This document shows, piece after piece, positions 51,118-60,429 of a DNA stretch of 64,000 nucleotides. Numbering within the stretch: position 1 is the first letter of the stretch; every line of letters starts with the position of its first letter. This DNA comes from SZUA-430 sp031413635 (GTDB lineage Bacteria; Pseudomonadota; Alphaproteobacteria; Micropepsales; Micropepsaceae), in contig JANOFM010000298.1 of assembly GCA_031413635.1 (NCBI GenBank), positions 1 to 64,000 of the forward strand. The letters run 5' to 3'. The position numbers and the translations under genes are program-made. Under the pieces are notes generated by a model. That model was not told the origin of the DNA. It made no database searches and saw only the letters and a program-made list of their open reading frames with translations.

Positions 51118-51495
51118 TCAGTCGACGCACCGCATTCCTTGAACCTTGCCGTCTTCGACGGTCGCAAAGCAGCCGCAAGGGTCTGTCGTGCGCTGACAAA
51201 CCCCGACGACCGACGCGGCCGGCGGTAACGGTGCACCCTCAAATCGGCATTGGCCCAGGCACTGCGCCTTGCCCGAACAGGATTTTCCTCCATCGGCGTA
51301 TTTCAATACGCAACTTATCGTGCCCATCAGGCATATGCGACGGAGCGTGCCGCCCTTCGCCTGGCACGACTGATCATCGTCCTCTGCGGTTGAGGAATCG
51401 GCCACAACCGTGTCGGCGGTCGAAGTTCCCGTGTCCGGCGGGGGCGCGCAATTCAATAGAAAAAATCCAGCGGCAAGCAGGAGGATCGTGCGCAT
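51118..51495 (-). CDS. Cysteine-rich predicted lipoprotein inserted before rpmF
   Basis: A 125-residue protein with a lipoprotein signal (TILLLAAGFFLLNCA, Cys16), an acidic Ser/Thr-rich linker and a compact C-terminal domain with ten cysteines, for example CQAKGGTLRRICLMGTISC and KSCSGKAQCLGQC. The even number and spacing suggest disulphide bonds in the periplasm or on the surface. It interrupts the usual DUF177-rpmF pair and is on the opposite strand, six bases behind the DUF177 stop. I do not recognise a named family. Confidence 0.7.
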   Translation of the reverse strand: MRTILLLAAGFFLLNCAPPPDTGTSTADTVVADSSTAEDDDQSCQAKGGTLRRICLMGTISCVLKYADGGKSCSGKAQCLGQCRFEGAPLPPAASVVGVCQRTTDPCGCFATVEDGKVQGMRCVD

Positions 51496-51755
51496 CCGGG
51501 CGTCCTTTGATGTTGCAGGCGACCGGACCTCAAAGCCCGAAGCTCAGGCAATCCATGTCCAAATGCCAAATAGAGGTGTCCCTACCGGTCGTTTGCCCTT
51601 GCGGCTCCAAAAACTGCGGCAAATCCGGGGGTTGAACTCGGGGACGCTTTCCTATTGTATCCGCGCCTTAATTTTCCGCCAGGATCGTTGGGCGAAGGTG
51701 CGGCAATCGCGCCCGTTTTTGCGCCATTGGTGGTAACACACAGGAGAGGTGGCCC

Positions 51756-51935
51756 ATGGCGGTCCCCAAAAGAAAAGTAAGCCCGTCCAGGCGCAACATG
51801 CGCCGTTCGCATCACGCCTTGTCGCGACCCGATTATGCCGAATGCGCCAACTGCGGCGAGCTGAAGCGGCCGCACCACGTTTGCGCGAAATGTGGCTTCT
51901 ATGACGGTCGCGAAGTCGAAAAGCAGGCGACCTAG
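51756..51935 (+). CDS. rpmF: 50S ribosomal protein L32
   Basis: A 59-residue ribosomal protein: MAVPKRKVSPSRRNMRRSHH and a zinc ribbon with CANC and CAKCGFY. All four cysteines are present, so it is the zinc-binding form. GGAGAGG lies eight bases before the ATG. It begins the rpmF-plsX-fabH run. Confidence 0.97.
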   Translation: MAVPKRKVSPSRRNMRRSHHALSRPDYAECANCGELKRPHHVCAKCGFYDGREVEKQAT

Positions 51936-51989
51936 CGCCCGTGCCGCGTCCGGCGCATATTCGCCAAATGCAGCGACGGCCGACTTCAA

Positions 51990-53084
51990 ATGGATAGCGC
52001 GCGCACGCCCCGCGAGGTCGTGATCTCGATCGACGCGATGGGCGGTGACAACGCCCCTCAAGCGATTGTAGATGGCGTGGCGATCGCCCATGTGCGCCAC
52101 CCCAAAGTCAAATTCTTGCTGCACGGCGATCACGCGAGCCTGCAGCCGATTTTACTCGGTAGGCCGACGGTCAAAAACGTTGCCCAAGTCGTTCATTGCG
52201 ATGACACCGTCGGCATGGACGACAAACCGTCCCAAGCCTTGCGTCGGGGGCGGAACACGTCGATGTGGCGTGCCGTCGATGCCGTTCGCTCCAAGGATGC
52301 GCTCGTCGCCGTCAGTGCCGGCAACACCGGCGCTCTGATGGCGATGTCCATTTTCCAGTTGCGCACAATTCCTGGTCTTTCGCGCCCCGCGATCGCCGCG
52401 ATCTGGCCGACGATCCGCGGTCAGACGATCGTGCTGGACGTCGGCGCCAACGTAGATAGCGACGCGCGTCAGCTGGTCGACTTCGCAATTCTAGGCGACG
52501 CCTATGCGCGCGTGGTTTTGGGACTCGATCGGCCCAATATCGGCCTCCTGAACATTGGAGCCGAGGAATTAAAGGGCAACGACGCGGTCAAAGCCGCAGC
52601 TGCCGCCCTTCGCGCGCCGGGCGTACCGTTGCGTTTTCATGGATTCGTCGAAGGCGACGATATCAGCGCCGGCACCGTCGACGTCGTCGTGACGTCGGGC
52701 TTCACCGGCAACATCGCCTTGAAGACGGCCGAAGGCACAGCGCGACTGATCGGCCACTACATTCGCTCGGCCATGGCGCGTTCGTTGTTTTCGCGCATCG
52801 GCTACATCTTTGCCAAGCCCGGCTTCGATGTGCTCCGCCAAAAATTGGATCCGCGCGCCGTCAACGGCGGCGTATTGCTTGGATTAAACGGCACCGTCGT
52901 CAAAAGCCATGGCGGCACCGACGGCACCGGATTTGCGACTGCTATCGACCTCGCCGTCGAAATGGCGCAGAGCGATTTCCCGGCCCGCATCGCCGACGCC
53001 ATGTCCCATCTGCCGCCCTCGTTCAGCGCCCTCGGCGGACCGAAGGTCGACACCCCGAGTCCCGCGCCGGAGCCGGTCTCCTAG
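51990..53084 (+). CDS. plsX: Phosphate acyltransferase PlsX
   Basis: A 364-residue enzyme converting acyl-ACP to acyl-phosphate for phospholipid synthesis. It has ISIDAMGGDNAPQAIVDGVA, DDKPSQALRRGRNTSMWRAV, VSAGNTGALMAMSIFQLRTI, GFTGNIALKTAEGTARLI and KSHGGTDGTGFATAIDLA. The stop overlaps the fabH GTG by one base. Confidence 0.96.
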   Translation: MDSARTPREVVISIDAMGGDNAPQAIVDGVAIAHVRHPKVKFLLHGDHASLQPILLGRPTVKNVAQVVHCDDTVGMDDKPSQALRRGRNTSMWRAVDAVRSKDALVAVSAGNTGALMAMSIFQLRTIPGLSRPAIAAIWPTIRGQTIVLDVGANVDSDARQLVDFAILGDAYARVVLGLDRPNIGLLNIGAEELKGNDAVKAAAAALRAPGVPLRFHGFVEGDDISAGTVDVVVTSGFTGNIALKTAEGTARLIGHYIRSAMARSLFSRIGYIFAKPGFDVLRQKLDPRAVNGGVLLGLNGTVVKSHGGTDGTGFATAIDLAVEMAQSDFPARIADAMSHLPPSFSALGGPKVDTPSPAPEPVS

Positions 53085-54058
53085 TGCGTGTCGTTCGCTC
53101 TCAAGTTCGCGGCATCGGCTCTTATCTGCCGGCGCGCGTCGTCCCGAACGCTGAACTCGCCGCAAAACTCGAAACAAGCGACGAGTGGATTCGCGAACGC
53201 ACCGGCATCCGCGAGCGTCGCATCGCGGCCGACGGCGAGTTCACCTCCGACCTCGCGATCGCCGCATCCCAAGAAGCGCTGCGCGCGGCCGGCATGGTCG
53301 CCAGCGCGATCGACATGATCGTGCTCGCCACCGCGACGCCCGACGAAACATTCCCGGCAACGGCGACCACGGTCCAAGCGCGCCTTGGTACGCGCGGCGC
53401 GGCCTTCGATCTCCAGGCCGTGTGTTCAGGTTTTATCTACGCGCTCGCCGTCGCCGACAATTTCATCAAGGCGGGGCAGGTGAAAAATTGCCTCGTCATC
53501 GGGGCTGAGACTTTTTCGCGCATCCTCGACTGGAACGACCGCACCACATCCGTGCTGTTCGGCGACGGCGCCGGCGCGATGGTTTTGACGGCGGGCCAGG
53601 GCGAGGGCACGACCAAAGATCGCGGCGTACTGTCCACTCATCTTTTCGCAGACGGCCGCCACCATGACCTGCTCTATGTCGATGGCGGCCCGTCGAAGAC
53701 CAAGACGACGGGCTTCCTGCGCATGGAGGGCCGCGAGGTCTTCCGCCACGGCGTCACCAACATGGCCGAAGCGATCGAAACCGCGCTCATCGCAACTTCC
53801 CTGACTGCCTCCGACATCGATTGGTTCGTGCCGCATCAAGCCAATCAGCGCATTCTCGACGCGACAGCACGCAAGGTAGGTGTGCACCCATCGCGTGTGG
53901 TCTCGACCGTTGCCAACCATGCGAACACGTCAGCCGCCTCAGTTCCGCTGGCGCTGTCGGTCGCGGTTAACGATGGCCGCATCAAACCCGGCAACCTGGT
54001 CCTGCTGGAGGCGATGGGTGGCGGTTTTACCTGGGGCTCCGCGCTGATCCGCTGGTAG
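53084..54058 (+). CDS. fabH: 3-oxoacyl-ACP synthase III
   Basis: A 324-residue condensing enzyme that starts fatty-acid synthesis from acetyl-CoA and malonyl-ACP. The catalytic triad is visible: Cys in FDLQAVCSGFIYALAVADN, His in WFVPHQANQRILDATARKVG and Asn in STVANHANTSAASVPLAL; GIGSYLPARVVPNAELA marks the N-terminus. It starts with GTG at the plsX stop. Confidence 0.96.
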   Translation: MRVVRSQVRGIGSYLPARVVPNAELAAKLETSDEWIRERTGIRERRIAADGEFTSDLAIAASQEALRAAGMVASAIDMIVLATATPDETFPATATTVQARLGTRGAAFDLQAVCSGFIYALAVADNFIKAGQVKNCLVIGAETFSRILDWNDRTTSVLFGDGAGAMVLTAGQGEGTTKDRGVLSTHLFADGRHHDLLYVDGGPSKTKTTGFLRMEGREVFRHGVTNMAEAIETALIATSLTASDIDWFVPHQANQRILDATARKVGVHPSRVVSTVANHANTSAASVPLALSVAVNDGRIKPGNLVLLEAMGGGFTWGSALIRW

Positions 54059-54170
54059 AACGAACTTCTATCCCCCTGATATTGACGGCATTTCGCCCTG
54101 GACCTACCGTTCGTATGTTGAGTCGCGACGGACATCCGCGCAGATCGTGCGGACCGAAGGGGGCAAGCGA

Positions 54171-54503
54171 ATGAGCGAGACCTTAACCCGGCAGCAATTG
54201 GCCGAGGCGGTCTATGCCCAAGTCGGACTGTCGCGCAATGAATCGGCCGAACTGGTCGACCGCGTGCTCGAAGAAGTTTCGGTCCGGCTTATTCGCGGGG
54301 AAACGGTGAAGTTGTCGTCGTTCGGCACATTTGCCGTACGTTCGAAAGGTGGACGAATCGGCCGTAACCCGAAAACGGGCCAGGAAGTGCCGATCAACCC
54401 GCGCCGTGTGCTTGTGTTCCGCGCGAGCCACGTATTGAAGGCGATGATCAACGAAGACCATGTCGGCCCCGACGCAGGCAAGACCACGGGTGGAACAAAA
54501 TGA
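54171..54503 (+). CDS. ihfA: Integration host factor alpha subunit
   Basis: A 110-residue DNA-bending protein of the HU/IHF family with LTRQQLAEAVYAQVGLSRNE, VKLSSFGTFAVRSKGGRIGR and the minor-groove arm RNPKTGQEVPINPRRVLVF. The ATG at 54171 (MSETLTRQ) follows GGGGG by nine bases; an earlier GTG at 54147 is discarded. It overlaps the MerR gene by four bases, the conserved plsX-fabH-ihfA-merR order. Confidence 0.95.
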   Translation: MSETLTRQQLAEAVYAQVGLSRNESAELVDRVLEEVSVRLIRGETVKLSSFGTFAVRSKGGRIGRNPKTGQEVPINPRRVLVFRASHVLKAMINEDHVGPDAGKTTGGTK

Positions 54504-55030
54504 GCCAAGCAAACCGCATCGAAAAAGCGCCCGACGCATTCCGCACCATTTCCGAGGTCTCGGAAACGCTCGACGTCCCTCAACACGTGCTGCGTTTCTG
54601 GGAGGCTAAGTTCACCCAAGTCAAGCCGCTCAAGCGCGCCGGTGGCCGCCGTTACTACCGCCCGGAAGATATCGATCTCCTCAAAGGCGTACGCGGTCTT
54701 CTCTACAACGAAGGCTTTACGATCAAGGGCGTGCAGAAAGTCCTGCGCGAGCAAGGCGCCAAGCACGTCGCCGAAATCGGCCGCAGCGGCGTGAAAGCGG
54801 CCAACGCCAAACGCGACCTCGCACCGGAGGATGTGGCACCCATGCCTGCGCCCTTGTTCGGGCGCGCCTCGATGCCATTGGTCGAACATGTCAATATGAC
54901 CTCCGACGAGCCCAGCGACAAAATTCTCGCCGAACAACGCGAGCGCTTGGAGGGCGTGCTCGACGATTTGCTCGGCCTGCGCGACTTGCTGAAACGCCGC
55001 CCAAAAACGAAGGCTGTCGCGGCGGAGTGA
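54500..55030 (+). CDS. MerR family transcriptional regulator
   Basis: A 176-residue protein with a MerR helix-turn-helix: FRTISEVSETLDVPQHVLRF, WEAKFTQVKPLKRAGGRRYY and RPEDIDLLKGVRGLLYNEGF. No cysteines stand in the metal-ligand positions, and the C-terminus is a variable linker ending in a helical segment (ERLEGVLDDLLGLRDLLKRR). This conserved partner of ihfA has no known ligand. Confidence 0.93.
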   Translation: MSQANRIEKAPDAFRTISEVSETLDVPQHVLRFWEAKFTQVKPLKRAGGRRYYRPEDIDLLKGVRGLLYNEGFTIKGVQKVLREQGAKHVAEIGRSGVKAANAKRDLAPEDVAPMPAPLFGRASMPLVEHVNMTSDEPSDKILAEQRERLEGVLDDLLGLRDLLKRRPKTKAVAAE

Positions 55031-55055
55031 TCCAGAAAGCGGTAGGTGCGTCGTA

Positions 55056-55406
55056 GTGCTTTACGCCATCGTCAAAGCCGCGCTATCGGGCGTGATTGTT
55101 CTGATCGTTTCGGAAGTCGCCAAGCGCTATCCCGGCTGGGGCGGTATGATTGCGTCGCTGCCCCTAATTTCGATTCTCGGCATCGTTTGGCTGTGGAACG
55201 ACACCGGCGACAATGATCGCATCGCGCGCCACGCCGAAGCGACGTTCTGGTTTGTCTTGCCGTCGCTCCCCATGTTTCTCCTATTTCCAGCCCTACTGCG
55301 TTGGAACATCGCATTCTGGCCCGCATTGGCAGCCTCCTGCCTCCTCACCGTGGTGCTGTACGCGTTGATGCTGTGGTTGCTGCCCAAGTTCGGGATCGCG
55401 CTGTAG
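55056..55406 (+). CDS. DUF3147 family membrane protein
   Basis: A 116-residue protein with four hydrophobic segments: AIVKAALSGVIVLIVSEVAK, GWGGMIASLPLISILGIVWL, FWFVLPSLPMFLLFPALLRW and FWPALAASCLLTVVLYALML. The YPGWGG...SLPL element marks DUF3147 proteins of unknown function. It starts with GTG 25 bp behind the merR gene and ends 93 bp before a tRNA gene. Confidence 0.8.
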   Translation: MLYAIVKAALSGVIVLIVSEVAKRYPGWGGMIASLPLISILGIVWLWNDTGDNDRIARHAEATFWFVLPSLPMFLLFPALLRWNIAFWPALAASCLLTVVLYALMLWLLPKFGIAL

Positions 55407-55499
55407 CGGGCGATTGCTTTGCCAGGCGCACCGCGCCTATAGTGCCGCCCCCAACGGGACCCGCCCCCAAGATTTGCACGCGGGTACTTCACCAAGTGT

Positions 55500-55576
55500 C
55501 GGAGCGTAGCGCAGCCTGGTAGCGCATCAGTCTGGGGGACTGGGGGTCGCAGGTTCAAATCCTGTCGCTCCGACCA
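55500..55576 (+). tRNA. tRNA-Pro (anticodon GGG)
   Basis: A 77-base tRNA with CCA encoded. The acceptor arms CGGAGCG (55500-55506) and CGCTCCG (55566-55572) pair fully, the D stem is GCGC/GCGC, the anticodon stem TCAGT/ACTGG encloses loop CTGGGGG with anticodon GGG at 55534-55536, and the T arm CAGGTTCAAATCCTG is standard. It reads proline codon CCC. It marks the border between housekeeping genes and the exopolysaccharide locus. Confidence 0.97.
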
Positions 55577-55664
55577 ACACTTTCAAGAAATTTCAGGCAA
55601 ACGCGCGACCAGCCGCCACGGTGCGCACAGAGTTCGGCGTCGACGGGCACGCACTGTCGAGCGC

Positions 55665-56843
55665 CTATCGAGAGTGGTGAACATTTACGGAAATCGCCCG
55701 TTCGTAGATGGCGATCAAATCCAAGTAGTTCCGCTCGGCCGTGTAACGCTCTTCGAACGCGGCCCGGGCCGCTTTGCCCATGTTTGCCAATTGATCCGGA
55801 TGTTCGATCGCCCAGCGCGCTTTTGCGTTGAGGTCTTGGGCGTCCATCGGTGTGAAGGTCTGACCTGCCGCTCCATCTTGCAGCAAACTGGAAAGGCCCC
55901 CGAGGTCGCTCGCAAGCACCGGCAGGCCGTTCGAGAAGGCCTCGACAATCGTCATTGGAAACATCTCGTAGCAAATCGAGGGCAGGACCAGGAACGACGC
56001 CCGTCTCATCTCCTCATTCACTTGATCGCGGCTGAGCCGGCCGAGGCAAGTGATGTTCTTGCTCGACGCAGCCTCGCACATCTCCCTCAGCGGGCCGTCC
56101 CCGGCGATGCGCAATGGATAGTCCAAGCTGCGCCAAGCCGAGAGCAATACGGCGATTCCTTTCTCGTCGCTCAACCGGCCAACGTACAGTGCGCCATGCC
56201 TTGGCGTGTTGTCCACATTCAAGCCGGTCGACGGGTCGGCGACGGCGTTGCCCATGACGACGATTTGATCGGCCGCAAGACCGCCTTCGATGAATTTCGC
56301 TTTGGCAAAATCGGTGAGCGCGATGAACAGATCGACTTTTCGCCGCCACGTGCCGGCACATTTGTGGAAGTCGACCATGCAAACAAGAGGCAAGGTTGCA
56401 AGAAAGGACGCACGATAGACGCGATGCCACAGGGCCCAAATTGCCGAGTGCTTAAGACTGCGCTCGCGGATTCGGCCGTTGTGATAGAGAATTGCCGTCG
56501 GGCACATGATGCGAAAGTTATGCAGCGTCATGACGGACGGGACGCCCGCGTCGCGGCACGCGTCGAATATCGCCGGCGACAATTGCGGGAAGAAATTGTG
56601 TACGTGCACGACGTCCGGACGGAACTGGCGCACCCGATCGGCTAAGGCCGCCGCCGCCCAGGGGTTGTGCACGGTCAGCACGGCGGTGGTTGCCTTGCGC
56701 CAGGCGCCGCGAATTGAATCGTTGGTCACCGAGAAGAGGTCGACATCGTGGCCCTTGGCCCTCAACAGGTCGCGCTCTTGCTCAACGACGACATCCTCGC
56801 CGCCGCGCTGTTGATAGTAGTTGTGAACAAGCAGAATGCGCAC
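55665..56843 (-). CDS. Glycosyltransferase family 4-type protein
   Basis: A ~392-residue GT-B enzyme beginning VRILLVHNYYQQRGGEDVVV. It has VVHVHNFFPQLSPAIFDACR, VMTLHNFRIMCPTAILYHNG in the acceptor half and ALYVGRLSDEKGIAVLLSAW, FLVLPSICYEMFPMTIVEAF, then SNGLPVLASDLGGLSSLLQD in the nucleotide-sugar half (the E-x7-E region). The sugar and linkage are unknown. The GTG at 56843 gives the family N-terminus; a GTG at 56879 is the alternative. It opens the exopolysaccharide locus and is divergent from the deacetylase gene. Confidence 0.9.
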   Translation of the reverse strand: MRILLVHNYYQQRGGEDVVVEQERDLLRAKGHDVDLFSVTNDSIRGAWRKATTAVLTVHNPWAAAALADRVRQFRPDVVHVHNFFPQLSPAIFDACRDAGVPSVMTLHNFRIMCPTAILYHNGRIRERSLKHSAIWALWHRVYRASFLATLPLVCMVDFHKCAGTWRRKVDLFIALTDFAKAKFIEGGLAADQIVVMGNAVADPSTGLNVDNTPRHGALYVGRLSDEKGIAVLLSAWRSLDYPLRIAGDGPLREMCEAASSKNITCLGRLSRDQVNEEMRRASFLVLPSICYEMFPMTIVEAFSNGLPVLASDLGGLSSLLQDGAAGQTFTPMDAQDLNAKARWAIEHPDQLANMGKAARAAFEERYTAERNYLDLIAIYERAISVNVHHSR

Positions 56844-57071
56844 GAGCAAATGTTCGGGCCAGCGGTTGATACAGGACACACTGCCAATTACTAAGCGCGG
56901 CGCAAGCCCATTCTCCGGCGAACGGGCGCAGCGACTTCGAGCGCATCAGCGGGTCCGCGTGCCCGCATTGCGGCCGGCACATAGCGGAAGCTGGGTCTTG
57001 CCGTTGTGGAGGAAAGTGATGACATTGCTGTGCAACAGTGGCGAATCGGTTTTCAAATTCGGTCAATTCGG

Positions 57072-57845
57072 ATGAAACGCAAGCTCATCGTAACGACCTC
57101 TTGGGACGATGGGCATCCGGCGGATATCAGGCTGGCGGAACTGCTCGCGACGTACGGTGTGGCAGGGACATTTTATATTCCGAACCGGAATTCGGAAGGC
57201 CGCCCCGTCGTGAAGGAAAGCGAACTTAGGCAGCTTTCGGCAGGCTTTGAAATCGGCGGGCATAGCATCGATCACGTCGTACTGACCGACCTGAATCGCG
57301 AGCAGGCCGAGCGTCAAATTGGCGACAACAAGCGCTGGCTTGAAGATGCGACGAGCAAGCCGGTGCGTGGCTTCTGTTACGTGCGCGGGCGCTACAATCG
57401 CACCGTCACGGATATCGTAAAGCGAGCGGGCTTCGATTATGCGCGTACCGTGGAAAACCTCCATGCCGGCGTGACCCACGATCCATTTGAAATGCCGACA
57501 ACGATCCAGCTATTTCCGCACAACAAGTTCACCTACATAAAGAATTTCAGCCGGGGTCGATTGGCGTTCACGCGCGCGAGGTTATTGTGGACAACGCTGG
57601 CGTCGAGGAATCTTGCGGATCGGATCGGCCGCTTAATCGACGTTTGTGAAGACACCGGAGGATGCTTCCATCTATGGGGCCATTCCTGGGAGATCGACGA
57701 ACAGAACCTGTGGAACGATTTGGAAACCATTCTGCGCCGCCTGTCCGCTAGGAAGGCCTCGACCGATTTTCTGACGAACTATCAGGTCCAGTCCAGATCT
57801 GTGGTCCGCAACCCTCATACGGCGCCGACGCGGGCGCCCGCATAG
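57072..57845 (+). CDS. Polysaccharide deacetylase (NodB/CE4-like) family protein
   Basis: A 257-residue protein with the NodB fold. The first motif reads TTSWDDGHPADIRLAELLAT (Asp-Asp), followed by GTFYIPNRNS, the metal site GFEIGGHSIDHVVLTDLNRE (His-x3-His), and RGFCYVRGRYNRTVTDIVKR; CFHLWGHSWEID closes the active site. It has no signal peptide, which suggests a cytoplasmic or lipid-linked sugar substrate instead of a secreted polymer. The ATG at 57072 (MKRKLIVTT) is chosen over 57006. Confidence 0.88.
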   Translation: MKRKLIVTTSWDDGHPADIRLAELLATYGVAGTFYIPNRNSEGRPVVKESELRQLSAGFEIGGHSIDHVVLTDLNREQAERQIGDNKRWLEDATSKPVRGFCYVRGRYNRTVTDIVKRAGFDYARTVENLHAGVTHDPFEMPTTIQLFPHNKFTYIKNFSRGRLAFTRARLLWTTLASRNLADRIGRLIDVCEDTGGCFHLWGHSWEIDEQNLWNDLETILRRLSARKASTDFLTNYQVQSRSVVRNPHTAPTRAPA

Positions 57846-58117
57846 CACGGGACCAGTTGCATGAAGCCTCCGTCGGCTTGGCCCTACCGCTCGCCCCGTC
57901 ATCGTCACCGGTGCCGAACTGCTGGTAGCTAAACTGCCATCCCCGTCATTTTCGTGTTTATTAGCCATGCTTAACGGCAGCGCCGAGCCGCCTCCGCCCA
58001 CTCATGTATTTTCACTCGAGATCAGCGTGAATTTCTTCAGCTTGGCCCGGGATATTGGCCCGTTCTGTTTAAATTGACGGTTCCGGAGATAAGTTGCGTC
58101 TCTCTAAGGGGCGGTGG

Positions 58118-59254
58118 ATGCGGCGCACTGACATAGCGATTATCGGCGGTGGACTGGCAGGGTCGATGGCCGCGGCGATGCTGGCGCGGGCGGACCGCGA
58201 CTTCGTCATCATTGATCCGGACAAGGTCTATCCGTGGGATTTTCGTTGCGAGAAACTCGACTCCTCCCAAATCGTTACCCTGCGAAAAGCAGGGCTTGCC
58301 GACATTGTTCTTCCTGCGGCGACACCCATCGATCATTTGTGGATCGCTCGATTGGGGCGGTTCGTGCACAAGCGACGGAACGAGCAATTCGGGATCTACT
58401 ACGATGTGCTCGTCAACAGGCTTCGCGCCGAGATTCCGCCAACGCGGTTTTTCCAGGGCAAAGTCGCCTCGATCACGACCTCATCCGACCGGCAGACCAT
58501 TTGTCTCTCCCATGGAGAGGAAATTTCGGCCCGCCTGATCGTTCTCGCGACCGGCCTGAACAATTCCCTGCGTAAATCCCTAGGTATCGAGCGGCAAGTC
58601 GTGAGTCCGGATCATTCGATAAGCATCGGTTTCGACATGAAGCCCGTCGGGAAACCGAAATTCGATTTCACTGCTCTGACATACTTTCCAGATCGCCCCA
58701 GCGATCCGATCGCCTACCTGACTCTATTCCCGATCGGATCCGCGATGCGCGCCAATCTTTTCGTGTATTACGACATGCGCGATCCGTGGCTCGCACAGTT
58801 CCGATCGGTGCCACTAGCGTCGAGTTTTGCGGCCATGCCGGGATTGCACTCAGTGTTGGGCGATTTCGAGGTCATAAGTCCGATCAAAATCAGGCCGGTC
58901 GACCTCTACGTGACCACCGGCTATCGGCAATCGGGTGTCGTGCTCGTCGGGGATGCGTTTGCAACCTCTTGCCCGGCGGCCGGGACCGGCGCCAACAAGG
59001 TGTTCACCGATGTCGAGCGCTTGTGTAACGCTTACATACCGCGATGGCTTGCGCTCGGCGGTATGGGCACGGAGAAGATAGGCGAGTTCTACGACGACCC
59101 CTACAAACGCGCATCCGACGCCCATTCGATGGCGAAGGCGCGCTGGCTCCGGTCGATTTCGACCAATCGAAGCCTTCCTTGGCGAGTCCGCCGGTTGATC
59201 AAGGTGGTCGGTGGGTTCGGGCGCGGGGTGCTGGAACAGCGACGCGCAAGCTGA
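58118..59254 (+). CDS. FAD-dependent oxidoreductase within the exopolysaccharide locus
   Basis: A 378-residue flavoprotein with an N-terminal FAD site (IAIIGGGLAGSMAAAMLARA), a FRCEKLDSSQIVTLRKAGL substrate-side segment and the second FAD motif GVVLVGDAFATSCPAAGTGA. The overall pattern is that of p-hydroxybenzoate hydroxylase/halogenase/geranylgeranyl reductase-like enzymes. It lacks a clear halogenase Lys-Trp signature, so mono-oxygenation or reduction are both open. The ATG at 58118 has AAGGGG six bases upstream; a TTG at 58094 is in frame. Its presence among sugar-transfer genes is unusual. Confidence 0.8.
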   Translation: MRRTDIAIIGGGLAGSMAAAMLARADRDFVIIDPDKVYPWDFRCEKLDSSQIVTLRKAGLADIVLPAATPIDHLWIARLGRFVHKRRNEQFGIYYDVLVNRLRAEIPPTRFFQGKVASITTSSDRQTICLSHGEEISARLIVLATGLNNSLRKSLGIERQVVSPDHSISIGFDMKPVGKPKFDFTALTYFPDRPSDPIAYLTLFPIGSAMRANLFVYYDMRDPWLAQFRSVPLASSFAAMPGLHSVLGDFEVISPIKIRPVDLYVTTGYRQSGVVLVGDAFATSCPAAGTGANKVFTDVERLCNAYIPRWLALGGMGTEKIGEFYDDPYKRASDAHSMAKARWLRSISTNRSLPWRVRRLIKVVGGFGRGVLEQRRAS

Positions 59255-59277
59255 ACGAGAACGCGCATTCGCGCTGG

Positions 59278-60429
59278 TTACGTTTGATTGAGCCGCCGGA
59301 CAAGAGACCTGCGCAGGGACTCCGGCAATTTCCGCGACAGCCGCCTGGCCGCAGGCATAAACCGGTGCGTTAGATTTATCGCCAATCGCCCTCTCATGCT
59401 GAACGGCATCACCATCGTCTCGACTTGCTTGACCTGGCCGTTCCATTCGAGCTTGTCGCTGCTCGCAGGCGACATGAGTTCCAGAACTTTGAGCCCGCGA
59501 CCGAAGCACGCTTCGATGACCATTTTGTAGAGCTGTCGGCCGGGGCTGAACTCGTCGTATTCGGGATTCTTCGACGTCATATAAGCATAGAATTTTCCCG
59601 CATATGCAAAGCCCAATTGCCCGGCAATTGACCTCTGTTTGGTCGTCAGCGAGAACGCGAGCGACTCGATGCCTTCGGCGTGAACGAGCCCAATAATTAG
59701 CGGCTTGAAGGCGTCGTCTCGAAATGCCGGACTGGTTCGTCCGTTGCGCTGCAGCCATTGCAGCCGCGTCTCGAAAATCTCGCCCAGCAATGGCCCGATC
59801 TGCGCTCGCTCGCCCATCATGTGTTCGATCTGATGCGCCTGTCGCATCTTGTCCGCCCGCTTTCTCAGGACTTTGCGGGTTGAGCTCTTGATGGTCTGCT
59901 CGAAAGCTTGGAACGACGGGTAAGGTCGCAGATCGGCGACGACCGCTTGCGAATTTGACGCCGCTGCCGCGCCGTGCCGCGACAACGCCGCGTGCAGCTC
60001 GGAGCCGACGATCACGCCTTCAATCTGCAAACCATCGGCGCGCCTGCGCAGCTCGGCAAGGATTGCGGCGATCCCCGGTGCGACGTCGGCGGCATCGTGA
60101 AACGACACCCCCGCCAACTGCCCGAACGGATCGTCGAGGCTACGTGCCATCCACGCGCCCGCGCTGCGCATCAAGGCGAGCGGCCATAGACCGATCAGGT
60201 CGCCGCCGCGCCAGACCGTTGCGACCAGCAGCTTGTAGCGAGTCCGCGAGTACCGCGAGCGCACGCCGGCAACATGACGATTCCATGCATAAGACTGGAA
60301 GAACGGCGCGTCGTGGTCGCTCTCGCGGCGGTTGAGAATCTCCCACCGTTCGGCAAGCGGCGCCAGTTCGGCGAGATCGCTCTTGAACTCGACGCGCAAG
60401 CGTTCGGATCGTGGCTCTTGCCGGGTCAT
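59278..60429 (-). CDS. BioF2/FemAB-like GNAT acyltransferase
   Basis: A 383-residue protein with the double-GNAT layout of the BioF2-like/CelD family. It shows APFFQSYAWNRHVAGVRSRY, a long middle with STRKVLRKRADKMRQAHQIE, and the C-terminal GNAT part QLGFAYAGKFYAYMTSKNPE, YDEFSPGRQLYKMVIEACFG and VLELMSPASSDKLEWNGQ. Relatives in exopolysaccharide loci are thought to add acyl groups to polymer or lipid-linked sugars. The substrate is unknown. Confidence 0.85.
   Translation of the reverse strand: MTRQEPRSERLRVEFKSDLAELAPLAERWEILNRRESDHDAPFFQSYAWNRHVAGVRSRYSRTRYKLLVATVWRGGDLIGLWPLALMRSAGAWMARSLDDPFGQLAGVSFHDAADVAPGIAAILAELRRRADGLQIEGVIVGSELHAALSRHGAAAASNSQAVVADLRPYPSFQAFEQTIKSSTRKVLRKRADKMRQAHQIEHMMGERAQIGPLLGEIFETRLQWLQRNGRTSPAFRDDAFKPLIIGLVHAEGIESLAFSLTTKQRSIAGQLGFAYAGKFYAYMTSKNPEYDEFSPGRQLYKMVIEACFGRGLKVLELMSPASSDKLEWNGQVKQVETMVMPFSMRGRLAINLTHRFMPAARRLSRKLPESLRRSLVRRLNQT

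Noticed and set aside
55500..55576. tRNA-Pro as the attachment site of an integrated island
   Set aside because: The gene class changes at the tRNA, but I found no second copy of its 3' end and no integrase gene in the remaining 8.4 kb. An island cannot be supported from this window.
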